A stretch of DNA of 19,972 bases from Kuafuiihalomonas sp039024635 (GTDB lineage Bacteria > Myxococcota > Kuafuiibacteriia > Kuafuiibacteriales > Kuafuiibacteriaceae), in NCBI GenBank assembly GCA_039024635.1, contig JBCCQA010000048.1, positions 1 to 19,972 of the forward strand. The letters are read 5' to 3'. Every line of letters starts with the position of its first letter. Positions within the stretch are counted from its first letter, which is position 1. The notes beneath the pieces were generated by a model. The model saw only the letters and a list, made by a program, of their open reading frames with translations. It was not told the DNA's origin and did no database searches. Both the position numbers and the translations under genes were made by a program. Below, piece by piece: positions 1 to 7,000 of the stretch.

Positions 1-1
1 C

Positions 2-64
2 GCGTTGGCCCGAACCGGTCGGCTCGACCAGGCACGAGTCGCCGATCTCGTCCCTCGACGCTAG
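2..64 (+). CDS. Possible 3' end of an upstream gene (partial)
   Basis: An open frame enters from the left edge and stops at TAG 62-64. Its 20 visible residues (beginning ALARTGRL and ending DLVPRR) have the composition of a normal bacterial C-terminus, with a helical, Ala/Arg/Leu-rich character. The frame starting at base 1 is also open, up to 111, so the assignment rests on residue composition only. No domain can be recognised from so short a piece. If real, it is the 3' end of a gene whose downstream flank is the tandem repeat. Confidence 0.3.
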   Translation, partial: ALARTGRLDQARVADLVPRR

Positions 65-92
65 CCCTAGGAGCGCCTCCCGTTCCCTTCGC

Positions 93-351
93 GCCCCGAA
101 TGACGCAAGCGTAGAGGCCGAAGCGACGCGCAGCGAGCGGATGTAGGGCGGCGAAGCGCTGCTTCGACGGAGAGAGCGAAGCACGGGTGGGCCCGGCTTC
201 GCCGGGACCAGGCCCCGAAGGACGCAAGGAGCGCAGGCCGCGTAGAGGCCGAAGCGACGCGCAGCGAGCGGAGCCGAACAGCGCGAAGCGCTGCTTCGAC
301 GGAGAGAGCGAAGCATGGGTGGGCCCGGCTTCGCCGGGACCAGGCCCCGAA
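93..351. repeat. Imperfect tandem repeat, two units of about 131 bp plus a remnant
   Basis: Two near-identical stretches lie at about 109-220 and 240-351. Both begin GCGTAGAGGCCGAAGCGACG, and both contain CGAAGCGCTGCTTCG (6-bp arms, 3-nt loop) and CCCGGCTTCGCCGGG (6-bp arms, 3-nt loop). They differ by a short variable block after CAGCGAGCGGA and by one indel. A remnant, GCCCCGAATGACGCAAG at 93-109, matches the end of unit 1 (212-228). The array fills almost the whole gap left of pilT and ends five bases from the pilT stop codon. It is non-coding in appearance: open frames through it are just readable GC-rich repeat. It could be an intergenic REP-like or MITE-like element. The hairpins lie downstream of pilT on its transcript and may cap its 3' end, but no T-tract follows them in that direction. 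Confidence 0.75.
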
Positions 352-356
352 AAACG

Positions 357-1433
357 TCAGTTTACGAAGAGGGCGCGCTGGAAGTCGGCGGGGTTGGTGG
401 CAGCCGACTTGGCGATCTCCAAGCTGATGACGCCCTCTTGGTAGAGCTCGATCAGATGCTGGTCGAAGGACTGGGTCCCATACATCTCCTTGGAGCGCTC
501 GATGTAGTCCTTGATCTCGTGGGTTCGCGCCGGATCCTTGATCATCTCCTGCACAGTCAGAGTAGCCCGCATGATCTCCATTGCCACTACCCGGCCCTTG
601 CCGTCGCTTCGACGCAAGAGACGTTGCGATATCGTCGCTCGGAGATTGTCGGCGAGCCGGATTCGAACGGCATCCTGGGACTCGGCCGGGAACACGTCGA
701 TGAGGCGACCGATCGTCTTCGAAGCATCGTTGGTGTGCACGGTCGAGAAGACCAGATGGCCCGTCTCGGCCGCCTTGAGCCCGATGTCGATTGTCTCGGG
801 GTCCCGCATTTCGCCCACCAAGATGACATCCGGGTCCTGCCTCAGCGCCGCTCGGAGCGCGTCGGCGAAAGAGGCGGTGTCGGCGCCCACCTCCCGCTGA
901 GTGATACGGGACAGCTTGTCGGTGTGGAGGAACTCGATGGGATCCTCGATGGTCACGATGTGTTTTCGGGCCTCGCTGTTGATCTCGTGAATAAGGGCGG
1001 AGAGCGTCGTCGACTTGCCGGATCCCGTCACCCCGGTGACCAGAACCAAGCCTCGCTCTTCCTTGGCGATCTCCTTGAGGATTTTGGGGAGGCCCAGGGA
1101 ATCCAAAGTCGGCACCGTCTCGGGGATGACGCGGAGGACGGCCGCGAACTCACCCTTCTGCCGAAGCAGATTGACCCTGAATCGTCCCACGCCCCGGACG
1201 ACGTAGGAGCTGTCGTGGTCCCGGAGCTCGGACAGCTGAATGCCTTGGTGGCTGCGCTGCAGGATGTGCCCGACCAGGCGCTCCATGGCTTCGGGCCCCA
1301 CCACGTCCAGCTTCACTTCTTTCATGACGCCGTGAACCCGCAGCGTGGGTTGGGCGTTGGCCTTCATGTGAATGTCGGAGGCCCCTGCCTTGACCGCGGC
1401 AGCCAGGAACCGGTCGAACATCGTGGGGTCCAT
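357..1433 (-). CDS. pilT: PilT/PilU family type IV pilus retraction ATPase
   Basis: A cytoplasmic hexameric ATPase that powers pilus depolymerisation in twitching motility. The 358-residue length is normal for PilT/PilU. Visible motifs are Walker A GVTGSGKST at 134-142, the Asp box around TIEDPIEFLH at 161-170, Walker B DPDVILVGEMRDPET at 200-214, and the His box GHLVFSTVHTNDA at 225-237. The N-terminal PAS-like domain starts with ASDIHMK. The C-terminus (SFDQHLIELYQEGVISLEIA, then an N-P-A-D-F ending) looks more like PilU than classical PilT, so PilU is a real alternative. I chose ATG 1433 because AAGGG lies about six bases upstream. A longer form from 1484 would add 17 unconserved residues. 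The gene is divergent from the exbB operon, and no other pilus genes are in view. Confidence 0.95.
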   Translation of the reverse strand: MDPTMFDRFLAAAVKAGASDIHMKANAQPTLRVHGVMKEVKLDVVGPEAMERLVGHILQRSHQGIQLSELRDHDSSYVVRGVGRFRVNLLRQKGEFAAVLRVIPETVPTLDSLGLPKILKEIAKEERGLVLVTGVTGSGKSTTLSALIHEINSEARKHIVTIEDPIEFLHTDKLSRITQREVGADTASFADALRAALRQDPDVILVGEMRDPETIDIGLKAAETGHLVFSTVHTNDASKTIGRLIDVFPAESQDAVRIRLADNLRATISQRLLRRSDGKGRVVAMEIMRATLTVQEMIKDPARTHEIKDYIERSKEMYGTQSFDQHLIELYQEGVISLEIAKSAATNPADFQRALFVN

Positions 1434-1502
1434 CCCTAGCCCTTCATTGCCCAAGGCGCCGCCCGGCTCAATTCTCGGGCCCAATGTTTCGGGTTTTTAC
1501 CA

Positions 1503-1541
1503 GGTCTGGCCAAAAAAGTGGGCCACCTTTGGAACCAGACC
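1503..1541. promoter_or_regulatory. Nested inverted repeat between pilT and the exbB operon
   Basis: GGTCTGG (1503-1509) is mirrored by CCAGACC (1535-1541). Inside it, TGGCC (1507-1511) is mirrored by GGCCA (1521-1525). The site sits in the 173-bp divergent gap (1434-1606) between two start codons, where an operator would be expected. It is also AT-richer than its surroundings (runs of A and T). I could not place a convincing -35/-10 pair for either gene here. The function is inferred from position and symmetry only. Confidence 0.35.
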
Positions 1542-1566
1542 GACCCGCGAATGTCTGTGCCGGTCG

Positions 1567-1593
1567 GGAGCGCTCGCGCTCCGCGAAAAGGAG
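1567..1593 (+). promoter_or_regulatory. 5' leader hairpin and ribosome binding site of the exbB-type gene
   Basis: GGAGCG (1567-1572), loop CTCG and CGCTCC (1577-1582) form a 6-bp stem. The ribosome binding site AAAAGGAG (1586-1593) follows directly. The spacing from that site to ATG 1607 is 13 bases, longer than usual. The hairpin may bring the site closer to the start or modulate access to it. Confidence 0.4.
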
Positions 1594-1606
1594 TCACAGA
1601 GCAGCC

Positions 1607-2272
1607 ATGTTTGAAGAACTCGCACACCGGTACCAGGAAGGCGGCTGGGGCATGTACCCCATCACCGTCTGCTCGATTTTCATCCTCGCGATCGCCGTCG
1701 AGCGCATCCAGTACCTGTATTTCAAGGCCTCCATCTCGAAGGATGCCTTCGTCCAGGCCATGCGGAAGTACATCCTCGCCGGCAACGTCGGTAAGGCTCT
1801 GGCCCTTTGCAGCCAGACCCCGACCCCGCTGAGCAACATCATCAAGTCCGGCTTGGTGAAGGTGAACAAGTCGGATGCCGAAGTGCAGGCCGCCATGGAC
1901 GAGGCTACGCTGCGTGAAACGCCGCGCCTCGAGAAGCGAACCGCCTACCTCGCCATGCTCGCGAACGTCGCGATGCTCGCCGGACTCCTCGGAACCATCT
2001 CCGGCCTCATCACCTGCTTCGCCGCCGTCGCCAACGCCGACCCGTCGGAGAAGGCGACCCTCCTCGCGAAGGGCATCGCCGAGGCTATGAACTGCACCGC
2101 CTTCGGCCTTCTGACGGCTATCCCTGGTCTGCTGTTCTTCTCGGTTCTCCAGGGCAAGACTCAGCAGCTCCTCGACGATATCAACGAGGCCTCCGTCTCG
2201 GTTCTGAACCTCGTCGTCACCAACCGCGACAAGCTCGACCTGTCGACCCTCGGCGCCGAACGCCAGGAGTAG
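1607..2272 (+). CDS. MotA/TolQ/ExbB family proton-channel protein
   Basis: The inner-membrane, proton-conducting subunit of an ExbBD/TolQR-type motor, 221 residues as usual for the family. Three membrane segments are visible: about 17-39, 113-141 and 163-182. The segment 2 to 3 region carries the family signature, GLLGTISGLITCFAA at 126-140, then GIAEAMNCTAFGLLTAIPGL at 156-175. A large cytoplasmic domain lies between segments 1 and 2. I used ATG 1607 rather than the upstream in-frame codon 1484, because the extra 41 residues are polar, unconserved and precede the ribosome binding site. It is the first gene of an operon with two ExbD-type genes. The same gene triplet is known as AglR/AglQ/AglS, the gliding motor of Myxococcus xanthus, but sequence reading alone cannot separate that from Tol or TonB energisers. 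Confidence 0.95.
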   Translation: MFEELAHRYQEGGWGMYPITVCSIFILAIAVERIQYLYFKASISKDAFVQAMRKYILAGNVGKALALCSQTPTPLSNIIKSGLVKVNKSDAEVQAAMDEATLRETPRLEKRTAYLAMLANVAMLAGLLGTISGLITCFAAVANADPSEKATLLAKGIAEAMNCTAFGLLTAIPGLLFFSVLQGKTQQLLDDINEASVSVLNLVVTNRDKLDLSTLGAERQE

Positions 2273-2292
2273 TCGCGGGTGTCACCCGCGAC
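2272..2292 (+). promoter_or_regulatory. Intercistronic hairpin between exbB-type and exbD-type genes
   Basis: A near-perfect inverted repeat starts on the last base of the exbB-type stop codon. GTCGCGGGTG (2272-2281) and CACCCGCGAC (2283-2292) flank a single T, giving at least eight G+C-rich pairs with a five-base loop in RNA. No T-tract follows, so it is not a standard terminator. The next gene's ribosome binding site (GAAGGAGGG) begins just downstream. It probably protects the 3' end of the exbB segment or lowers downstream read-through. Confidence 0.6.
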
Positions 2293-2315
2293 GGATGTGA
2301 AGGAGGGCTGAATCC

Positions 2316-2795
2316 ATGGCCGGTGGTGGTGGAACCCCAGAACCAAGTAAAGGCGGAAAAAAATCCGTCGACTTTCAGCTGAACCTGGTCCCGTTCATCG
2401 ATCTCCTGTCGGTGCTGATCTCGTTCTTGTTGATGACCGCGGTGTGGACGCAGATCGCTCGGATCGAAGTCCGGCAGACGCCCAACGCGCCGAGCGATGT
2501 CCCGCCCGAAGACGAGGAAGAAGAGAAGCTGAACCTTCAGGTTCTCATCAAGGCTTCGGGATACACGGTCACCAAGAAGAACGCGGTTGTGAAGGAAGTG
2601 GAAAAGCTCGGGGAAGACTACGACATCAAGGCCCTCTCAGAGGTCCTCAAGGAGATCGTAGCCGAGCACCCCTCCAACAAGGAGATCACGGTCCAGAGTG
2701 AGGACAACGTGCCTTACCAGGAGCTGATCAGCGTCATGGACCTGTGCCTCGACTATGAGCTTGACGGCATTTCGGTCGCGGGCGTGGACACCTGA
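2316..2795 (+). CDS. ExbD/TolR family biopolymer transport protein (first copy)
   Basis: An inner-membrane, single-pass subunit that pairs with the ExbB/TolQ-type channel and transmits proton flow to the periplasm. The 159 residues comprise a short cytoplasmic N-terminus rich in Gly/Lys, one membrane segment at about 23-46, and a periplasmic domain. The segment contains LVPFIDLLSVLISFLL, in which Asp29 is the conserved proton-carrying aspartate of the family. An acidic stretch (PEDEEEEK, near 64-71) follows the membrane segment. The ribosome binding site GAAGGAGGG lies upstream of ATG 2316. The gene is second in the operon and is separated by 14 bases from the second ExbD copy. Confidence 0.93.
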   Translation: MAGGGGTPEPSKGGKKSVDFQLNLVPFIDLLSVLISFLLMTAVWTQIARIEVRQTPNAPSDVPPEDEEEEKLNLQVLIKASGYTVTKKNAVVKEVEKLGEDYDIKALSEVLKEIVAEHPSNKEITVQSEDNVPYQELISVMDLCLDYELDGISVAGVDT

Positions 2796-2809
2796 GGAGC
2801 TGACGAAAG

Positions 2810-3367
2810 ATGCCGATAAAGAAGCCCCAAAAGCGACCCTTCGCCCCTTGGTTGAAGAACCACCGGGGGATGAAGGGAGGTAAGGGCGGTATCGCCAAGA
2901 ACGCCGACCTTCTCCTGACGCCGCTCATCGACATGTTCGTGATTTTGGTCGTGTTCCTGATCATGAACTTCTCGGCCAACGGCGACCTGGTGAACATCTC
3001 CAAAGACATCACCCTGCCCAAGGCCAGCGTGGAGCGACAGATCGAGCGGGCACCGATCATCCAGATCTCGGCCATCACTGTCGCAGTCGAGGGTCAGCGG
3101 GTCGGAGACTCCGACGAGATCCTCAACGACCCGGACCTTCGCGTGCAGAACCTGACCGACAAGCTTCAAGAGATGCGCAAGATCGACGAGATGATGCACC
3201 CTGGGCAGCCGTTCAAAGGGAACATCATCATCAACGCCGACCGCGAAATCGACTTCAAGCTGGTCAGGAAGATCATGTTCGCCGCCGCCGAGGCAGGCTA
3301 CGTGAACGTGAACTACGCCGTCCTCCAGACCGGAGCGGCCGAGGAGGAGGGCGCCGAAGAGGGCTGA
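2810..3367 (+). CDS. ExbD/TolR family biopolymer transport protein (second copy)
   Basis: A second, divergent ExbD-type subunit of 185 residues. A basic N-terminus (about 30 residues, many Lys/Arg) leads to a membrane segment at about 34-54 with LLLTPLIDMFVILVVFLI. Asp41 is the conserved membrane aspartate. The periplasmic domain is larger than in the first copy and ends in an acidic tail of Glu and Gly. A GAGGAG site shortly after the previous stop codon, and GAAAG nearer the start, can act as ribosome binding sequences. Two dissimilar ExbD partners for one ExbB suggest a heteromeric periplasmic rotor or stator head, as in the gliding motor AglQ/AglS of Myxococcus. No TonB- or TolA-like partner follows in the operon. 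Confidence 0.93.
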   Translation: MPIKKPQKRPFAPWLKNHRGMKGGKGGIAKNADLLLTPLIDMFVILVVFLIMNFSANGDLVNISKDITLPKASVERQIERAPIIQISAITVAVEGQRVGDSDEILNDPDLRVQNLTDKLQEMRKIDEMMHPGQPFKGNIIINADREIDFKLVRKIMFAAAEAGYVNVNYAVLQTGAAEEEGAEEG

Positions 3368-3378
3368 AACGCCCTTTT
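3361..3378 (+). terminator. Weak candidate terminator after the exbB-exbD-exbD operon
   Basis: GGGC (3361-3364), loop TGAAAC and GCCC (3371-3374) are followed by TTTT. The stem is only four base pairs and the T-tract is short, and the hairpin includes the stop codon of the second ExbD gene. The position is right for the operon end, since the next gene has its own promoter. Confidence 0.3.
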
Positions 3379-3427
3379 CCCGACCTCTGCCCACCCCCGA
3401 GCGACTCTTTTTCGGCTTCCCGTCACG

Positions 3428-3470
3428 TCCCCCATTTTCAGGGGGAGGTGTGATCGCTATCGTCCGCCAA
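3428..3470 (+). promoter_or_regulatory. Promoter of the kinase gene, predicted leaderless, with overlapping inverted repeat
   Basis: A -35 hexamer TTTTCA (3435-3440), a 17-bp spacer and a -10 hexamer TATCGT (3458-3463) place the transcription start at about 3470, which is the A of the ATG. There is no usable Shine-Dalgarno sequence: GGGGGAGG lies more than 20 bases upstream and, by this model, is not transcribed. The inverted repeat TCCCCC (3428-3433) / GGGGGA (3441-3446) is centred on the -35 element and is a candidate operator. Confidence 0.55.
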
Positions 3471-5143
3471 TGGCCGAGACCCCACATCGACTGGGCGACT
3501 ACTTCGTCGTAGCGCCCCTGGGTCACGGCGGCATGGCCCGAGTCGATCTCGCCATGCGCGAGGGGCACGACGAAATCGTCGTGCTCAAGCAGCTCTTGGC
3601 GGGGCTGGAAGATCACGACGAGACCGCCCAGCGCTTCCTTCGAGAGGCAACGATCGCATCCGCGCTGGAGCATCCCGGCATCGCCCGGGTTCACGACGTG
3701 TTCGAGGAATCCCAAAGGGTCTGCTTGGCCATGGAGTTCGTTCCTGGCGTGACCTTTGAAGAGCTCAACAAACGATGCTGGAAAGAGGGACCGCCCTGCC
3801 CTCCGGCGGTGGCCGTCAGCCTGGTAAAGCAGCTCTTGGAGGCTTTGGAGTACGCCCATGACTTCGCCTTCGACGGGCGCCCTGCCGGGATCGTTCACCG
3901 CGACCTCTCCACCAAGAACCTCATGCTTGGCTTCAACGGACGGGTGAAGGTGATCGACTTCGGAGTCGCCAAAGGCGAAGTCGACGATTTGCGGACCGCT
4001 ACCGGCATGCTCATGGGAACTCCTCTCTACATGTCGCCCGAGCAGGCGAAGGGTCTGCGTGTCGATCGGCGGAGCGACCTCTACACGGCCGGGGTCGTGC
4101 TGTGGGAGATGCTGGCCGGACGACGTCTGGTGAAGGCCAAGGGACGAGCGGCCATGCTTCATGCCGTCGCCTCCCAGAGCGCGCCACCCATATCGACGGT
4201 CGCAGAGGTGACCTCGGGCTTCGACGAGGTCATCGCCCGAGCGCTGACCAAGGAACCGGAAGATCGATTTTCGACCGCCGGCGAGTTCCTGACCGCGCTC
4301 GTCCCCGTGGCAGCCCAGGTAGGCCTCCTTTCGGCCCCCGAGCTCGCGAGCTTCGTGGTCGAGCGCCTCCCCGACCGAGAGTCCGAGATCGCGGAGCAGA
4401 TCCGGGCCGCTCGCGCGGCCGGCCCACACGCCCCAAAGGCCGTCGCCCGTATTCAGCTCACCAATCCAGGACAGCTTCCCCCACCTCGAGCAGAGCCTCG
4501 GCCTTTGGTGGCGGCGACGGCAGAAGAAACCAACGCCAGTTTTCAAAGCGCTCCGATTGAAGCCCCCCGTCGAGGCGGTGCGATGTGGGCCGTCCTAGGG
4601 GGCCTTCTGGTCCTAGGAGGCATCTTCGGCTTCCAGGGCCTGAGGGAGGACAAGTCGGTCGAGGTCTCGCAGGTCCCCCGTGCCCCGGCCGTTGTCCCAA
4701 GGACGGAAGAAGCCCCGGCCCCCGAGCCAACCCCGACCCCCCTGGCCGCCTCGGAGGCCCCTGCCGACCCAGAGACCTCTGCCACCGATGCGCCAAAGTC
4801 GACCACCGAGGCCAAGCCAGAGCCCAAGCGGCCCGTCGCCAAGCCCGCATCCTCCAGGACAGAGCCCGTCGGCACTCTCGTAGCTGGGGACGAAGCTCGC
4901 GAGCCCAAGACCTCCCGATCCCCGGAGCGGAGCCGGCTTGAAGATCAGCTAAAGCGCTACGTCCAGTCTTCCGATCCGGGCGCGGCCGCGAAGCTCGTCG
5001 TTCAGCTGCGGCGGGTGGCTTCGAAGGGGACGGATAGGCGGCGAAGCTGCATGGATCCCGTGCTCGACGACCTCCTGAGGGCCGACTACAACGAGGTCGA
5101 AGATGTCCGGCCCCTTTTTCTCGAAGCCATCGAGTGCCTATGA
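3470..5143 (+). CDS. Transmembrane Hanks-type Ser/Thr protein kinase
   Basis: Phosphorylates protein Ser/Thr residues from the cytoplasmic face. The N-terminal kinase domain spans about residues 8-278: glycine loop LGHGGMARV at 18-26, ATP lysine K40 in VVLKQ, helix-C glutamate E59, catalytic HRDLSTKN at 143-150 with D145 and N150, DFG at 163-165, and the activation-loop end TPLYMSPE at 184-191. The HRDxSxxN form, with Ser in place of the usual Lys two residues after the Asp, is familiar in myxobacterial kinases. All catalytic residues are present, so activity is expected. A membrane segment (about 371-390, rich in Gly/Leu/Val) separates the kinase from a Pro/Ala/Glu/Thr-rich stretch (about 400-480) and a helical C-terminal region outside the membrane. 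That region contains no PASTA repeats. It follows the ExbBD operon, and its 3' end overlaps the convergent MutS-like gene by six bases. Confidence 0.95.
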   Translation: MAETPHRLGDYFVVAPLGHGGMARVDLAMREGHDEIVVLKQLLAGLEDHDETAQRFLREATIASALEHPGIARVHDVFEESQRVCLAMEFVPGVTFEELNKRCWKEGPPCPPAVAVSLVKQLLEALEYAHDFAFDGRPAGIVHRDLSTKNLMLGFNGRVKVIDFGVAKGEVDDLRTATGMLMGTPLYMSPEQAKGLRVDRRSDLYTAGVVLWEMLAGRRLVKAKGRAAMLHAVASQSAPPISTVAEVTSGFDEVIARALTKEPEDRFSTAGEFLTALVPVAAQVGLLSAPELASFVVERLPDRESEIAEQIRAARAAGPHAPKAVARIQLTNPGQLPPPRAEPRPLVAATAEETNASFQSAPIEAPRRGGAMWAVLGGLLVLGGIFGFQGLREDKSVEVSQVPRAPAVVPRTEEAPAPEPTPTPLAASEAPADPETSATDAPKSTTEAKPEPKRPVAKPASSRTEPVGTLVAGDEAREPKTSRSPERSRLEDQLKRYVQSSDPGAAAKLVVQLRRVASKGTDRRRSCMDPVLDDLLRADYNEVEDVRPLFLEAIECL

Positions 5144-6970
5144 GCCGCCCATCGGGACGTCGATGCCGACATGCCGCATGAGCCTGAGCGCGTTGGTCGA
5201 AGCTATCGGACCGTCCTGTAGGCGGTAGTCGAAGGCGATGCCATCGCCGTCGACCCGGTCCGAGAAGTGGGCCTGGGTACAGCGACCTTCGGGCAGTTCC
5301 TTCGCCACCTCGGCCAAGGCCAGGTCGTGGGTGGTGACGACACCGAGGGCCCCTTGCTCACTCAGCCAGCGCATCACGCCGATGGCCCCAATGGTCCGCT
5401 CTTGGCTGTTGGTGCCGTGAAGGACCTCGTCCAGCAGATACAAAAGGCCCGTGCCGGAGCGTCCGCCGGCGTCGACGATGGCCTTGAGCCTTTGAAGCTC
5501 GGCATAAAAGTGGGACGTGGACTTGGCCAGACTATCGACGACTCGGACAGAGGTCCCGAGCTCGAATGGGCTGGCTCGAAGACCGTGAGCACCGACCGGA
5601 GCGCCGGCCCGACCCATGACGAGGGCCAAGCCGACGGAGCGCAGAAGGGTCGACTTTCCGCTCATATTGGAGCCGCTCAGGAGCAGGATGGAGCCCGGGC
5701 CGCCCAGGCCGAGCTCGTTGGACACCACGTTGCGCCGATCGATGAGCGGATGCTGCAGGGCCTCAGCCTCGAACACACCTGGGTGTTCGACGAGCTCCAG
5801 GAAGCCATAGTCCGGCCGCTCATGGGCGAGGGCTGCCAAGGACGCCGCGCACTCCACGTCGGCCACCGCCTGCAGCCACCCTTCGATGGCCCGGCCGTTC
5901 CGGCGCCGCCAATCCTCGGCGCGGAGGACCAAATTCAGGTCCCACATCAAGAGGACGCCGAAGCTCAGGGCGAAGACGACGTTGAGTCGGGCGTCCAATA
6001 GGTTCACGAGGCGCTCCAGGCGACCGAGCTCCAAGGAGGCCTTGGGCCCCACAAGATGGTCACGACGAGCATCCAGCCAAGGAACGCCGAAGGACTGGGC
6101 TTCGACCAAGCGGATGAGCTTCGATGCTCGTCGCAGAGTACGCTCGGGCCCGGCGAGCAAGGCCGCTTTGGGTCCCACTACGCCTCCGAGCAGACCCAGG
6201 GTGACGAGGTGGATCAGGGCCATGACGCCGAAGGGCCAGGCCGGCGCGCCAAGCTGGAAGAGAATGAAGGTCGAAATGGTCAGACAGGGGAAGAGCAAGC
6301 CCACCAGCTTGAGCCCGCCCTCGGCCGGCAGCGGTCGTTCGGTCCGAGCCCAATCCTGGACTTCGGAGACGTCCAGGCGACCCGTTCCTGCGCTGGCGGC
6401 CCAAAGGTCGGCCCGGAAGTCGAGTCGAGGCGCCAGGACCTGGACGGCCCGCTGCCGAGCCTGGGTCTCCTCCACTGAGGGAGGCTCCAAGAGCCAACCG
6501 GCCAGAGTCCGACGACCGACCGCGGTCCGAGCTCGATTGAGCAGTTGAAAGAGAGACGCAGGTCCAAAGAGATCGAGGTCCGTCGCCAACGCCGACTCTT
6601 CGGGGGCGAGCTCGGCCCCGTCGTCCTCCAGCGCCCTCCAGCTTTCCTCCCAGCGCGCTCTGCCCGCCTCCATGTAGTGCTGACGGGCTCGGGCCTCCTG
6701 CTCTCGCCGGGAGGCTCGATCCTGGAAGACCCCCAGGACCATGAAGAGGACGAAGTCTGGTACGAGCAGCCACCACGGTGTCCCATCGCGGGTCACGAGC
6801 GGCAGGAGAAGCAGACCCAGTCCAAGAAGCACCAAGCCGATGCGTAGGTTGCCGAGGAAGTCGGCCCGAGCTTCGGCGGCGTCGGCCTCGGCCCGATGCT
6901 CATCTCGATGCCGCAGGAGCGCTTCTGCTTCGGCCTGTCCAGGGCGGCTCACGACGGCCGGGGGTCGCAC
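5138..6970 (-). CDS. Membrane-anchored MutS-family ATPase
   Basis: A 610-residue protein with the MutS ATPase module at its C-terminus: Walker A GSNMSGKST at 433-441, the STSHF segment at 484-488, Walker B LLYLLDE at 509-515, and the TTHD motif at 546-549. The MutS core helices precede it, but the N-terminal mismatch-reading domain is absent. Instead there are hydrophobic segments at about 43-60 and 66-82, and further ones near 222-240, 246-264 and 331-348. A membrane location is therefore likely and a role in ordinary mismatch repair is unlikely. Such MutS-related membrane proteins are known but poorly characterised. I took the start as GTG 6970, without a clear ribosome binding site. It lies 30 bases after the stop of the secreted coiled-coil protein, probably in one transcript. 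Confidence 0.88.
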   Translation of the reverse strand: MRPPAVVSRPGQAEAEALLRHRDEHRAEADAAEARADFLGNLRIGLVLLGLGLLLLPLVTRDGTPWWLLVPDFVLFMVLGVFQDRASRREQEARARQHYMEAGRARWEESWRALEDDGAELAPEESALATDLDLFGPASLFQLLNRARTAVGRRTLAGWLLEPPSVEETQARQRAVQVLAPRLDFRADLWAASAGTGRLDVSEVQDWARTERPLPAEGGLKLVGLLFPCLTISTFILFQLGAPAWPFGVMALIHLVTLGLLGGVVGPKAALLAGPERTLRRASKLIRLVEAQSFGVPWLDARRDHLVGPKASLELGRLERLVNLLDARLNVVFALSFGVLLMWDLNLVLRAEDWRRRNGRAIEGWLQAVADVECAASLAALAHERPDYGFLELVEHPGVFEAEALQHPLIDRRNVVSNELGLGGPGSILLLSGSNMSGKSTLLRSVGLALVMGRAGAPVGAHGLRASPFELGTSVRVVDSLAKSTSHFYAELQRLKAIVDAGGRSGTGLLYLLDEVLHGTNSQERTIGAIGVMRWLSEQGALGVVTTHDLALAEVAKELPEGRCTQAHFSDRVDGDGIAFDYRLQDGPIASTNALRLMRHVGIDVPMGGS

Positions 6971-7000
6971 GCCCGGACGCTGGAGTCCACGGTCTCGCGC

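Noticed and set aside
320..341. Rho-independent terminator for the pilT-like gene in the CCCGGCTTCGCCGGG hairpin
   Set aside because: The hairpin is close to the stop codon, but in the direction of transcription the T-run precedes it and no T-run follows.
93..351. CRISPR array
   Set aside because: There are only two long units, internally similar over more than 100 bp, with no short repeats separated by unique spacers and no cas gene.
187..444. Small open frame through the 131-bp repeats
   Set aside because: Its coding sequence is the repeat itself (the same PASPGPGPE peptide appears twice) and it runs into the antisense of pilT.
315..1439. A 374-codon open frame on the + strand opposite the pilT-like gene
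   Set aside because: It is antisense to a clear PilT/PilU coding region and starts in the tandem repeat. Its residue pattern is that of a GC-rich shadow frame.
2753..4546. A 597-codon open frame on the - strand across the second ExbD gene and the kinase gene
   Set aside because: It lies opposite two well-recognised proteins. The translation is His/Gly/Arg-rich without any domain, as expected of an antisense shadow.
5138..6970. Canonical mismatch-repair mutS
   Set aside because: At 610 residues it is too short, it lacks the mismatch-recognition domain and it carries membrane segments.
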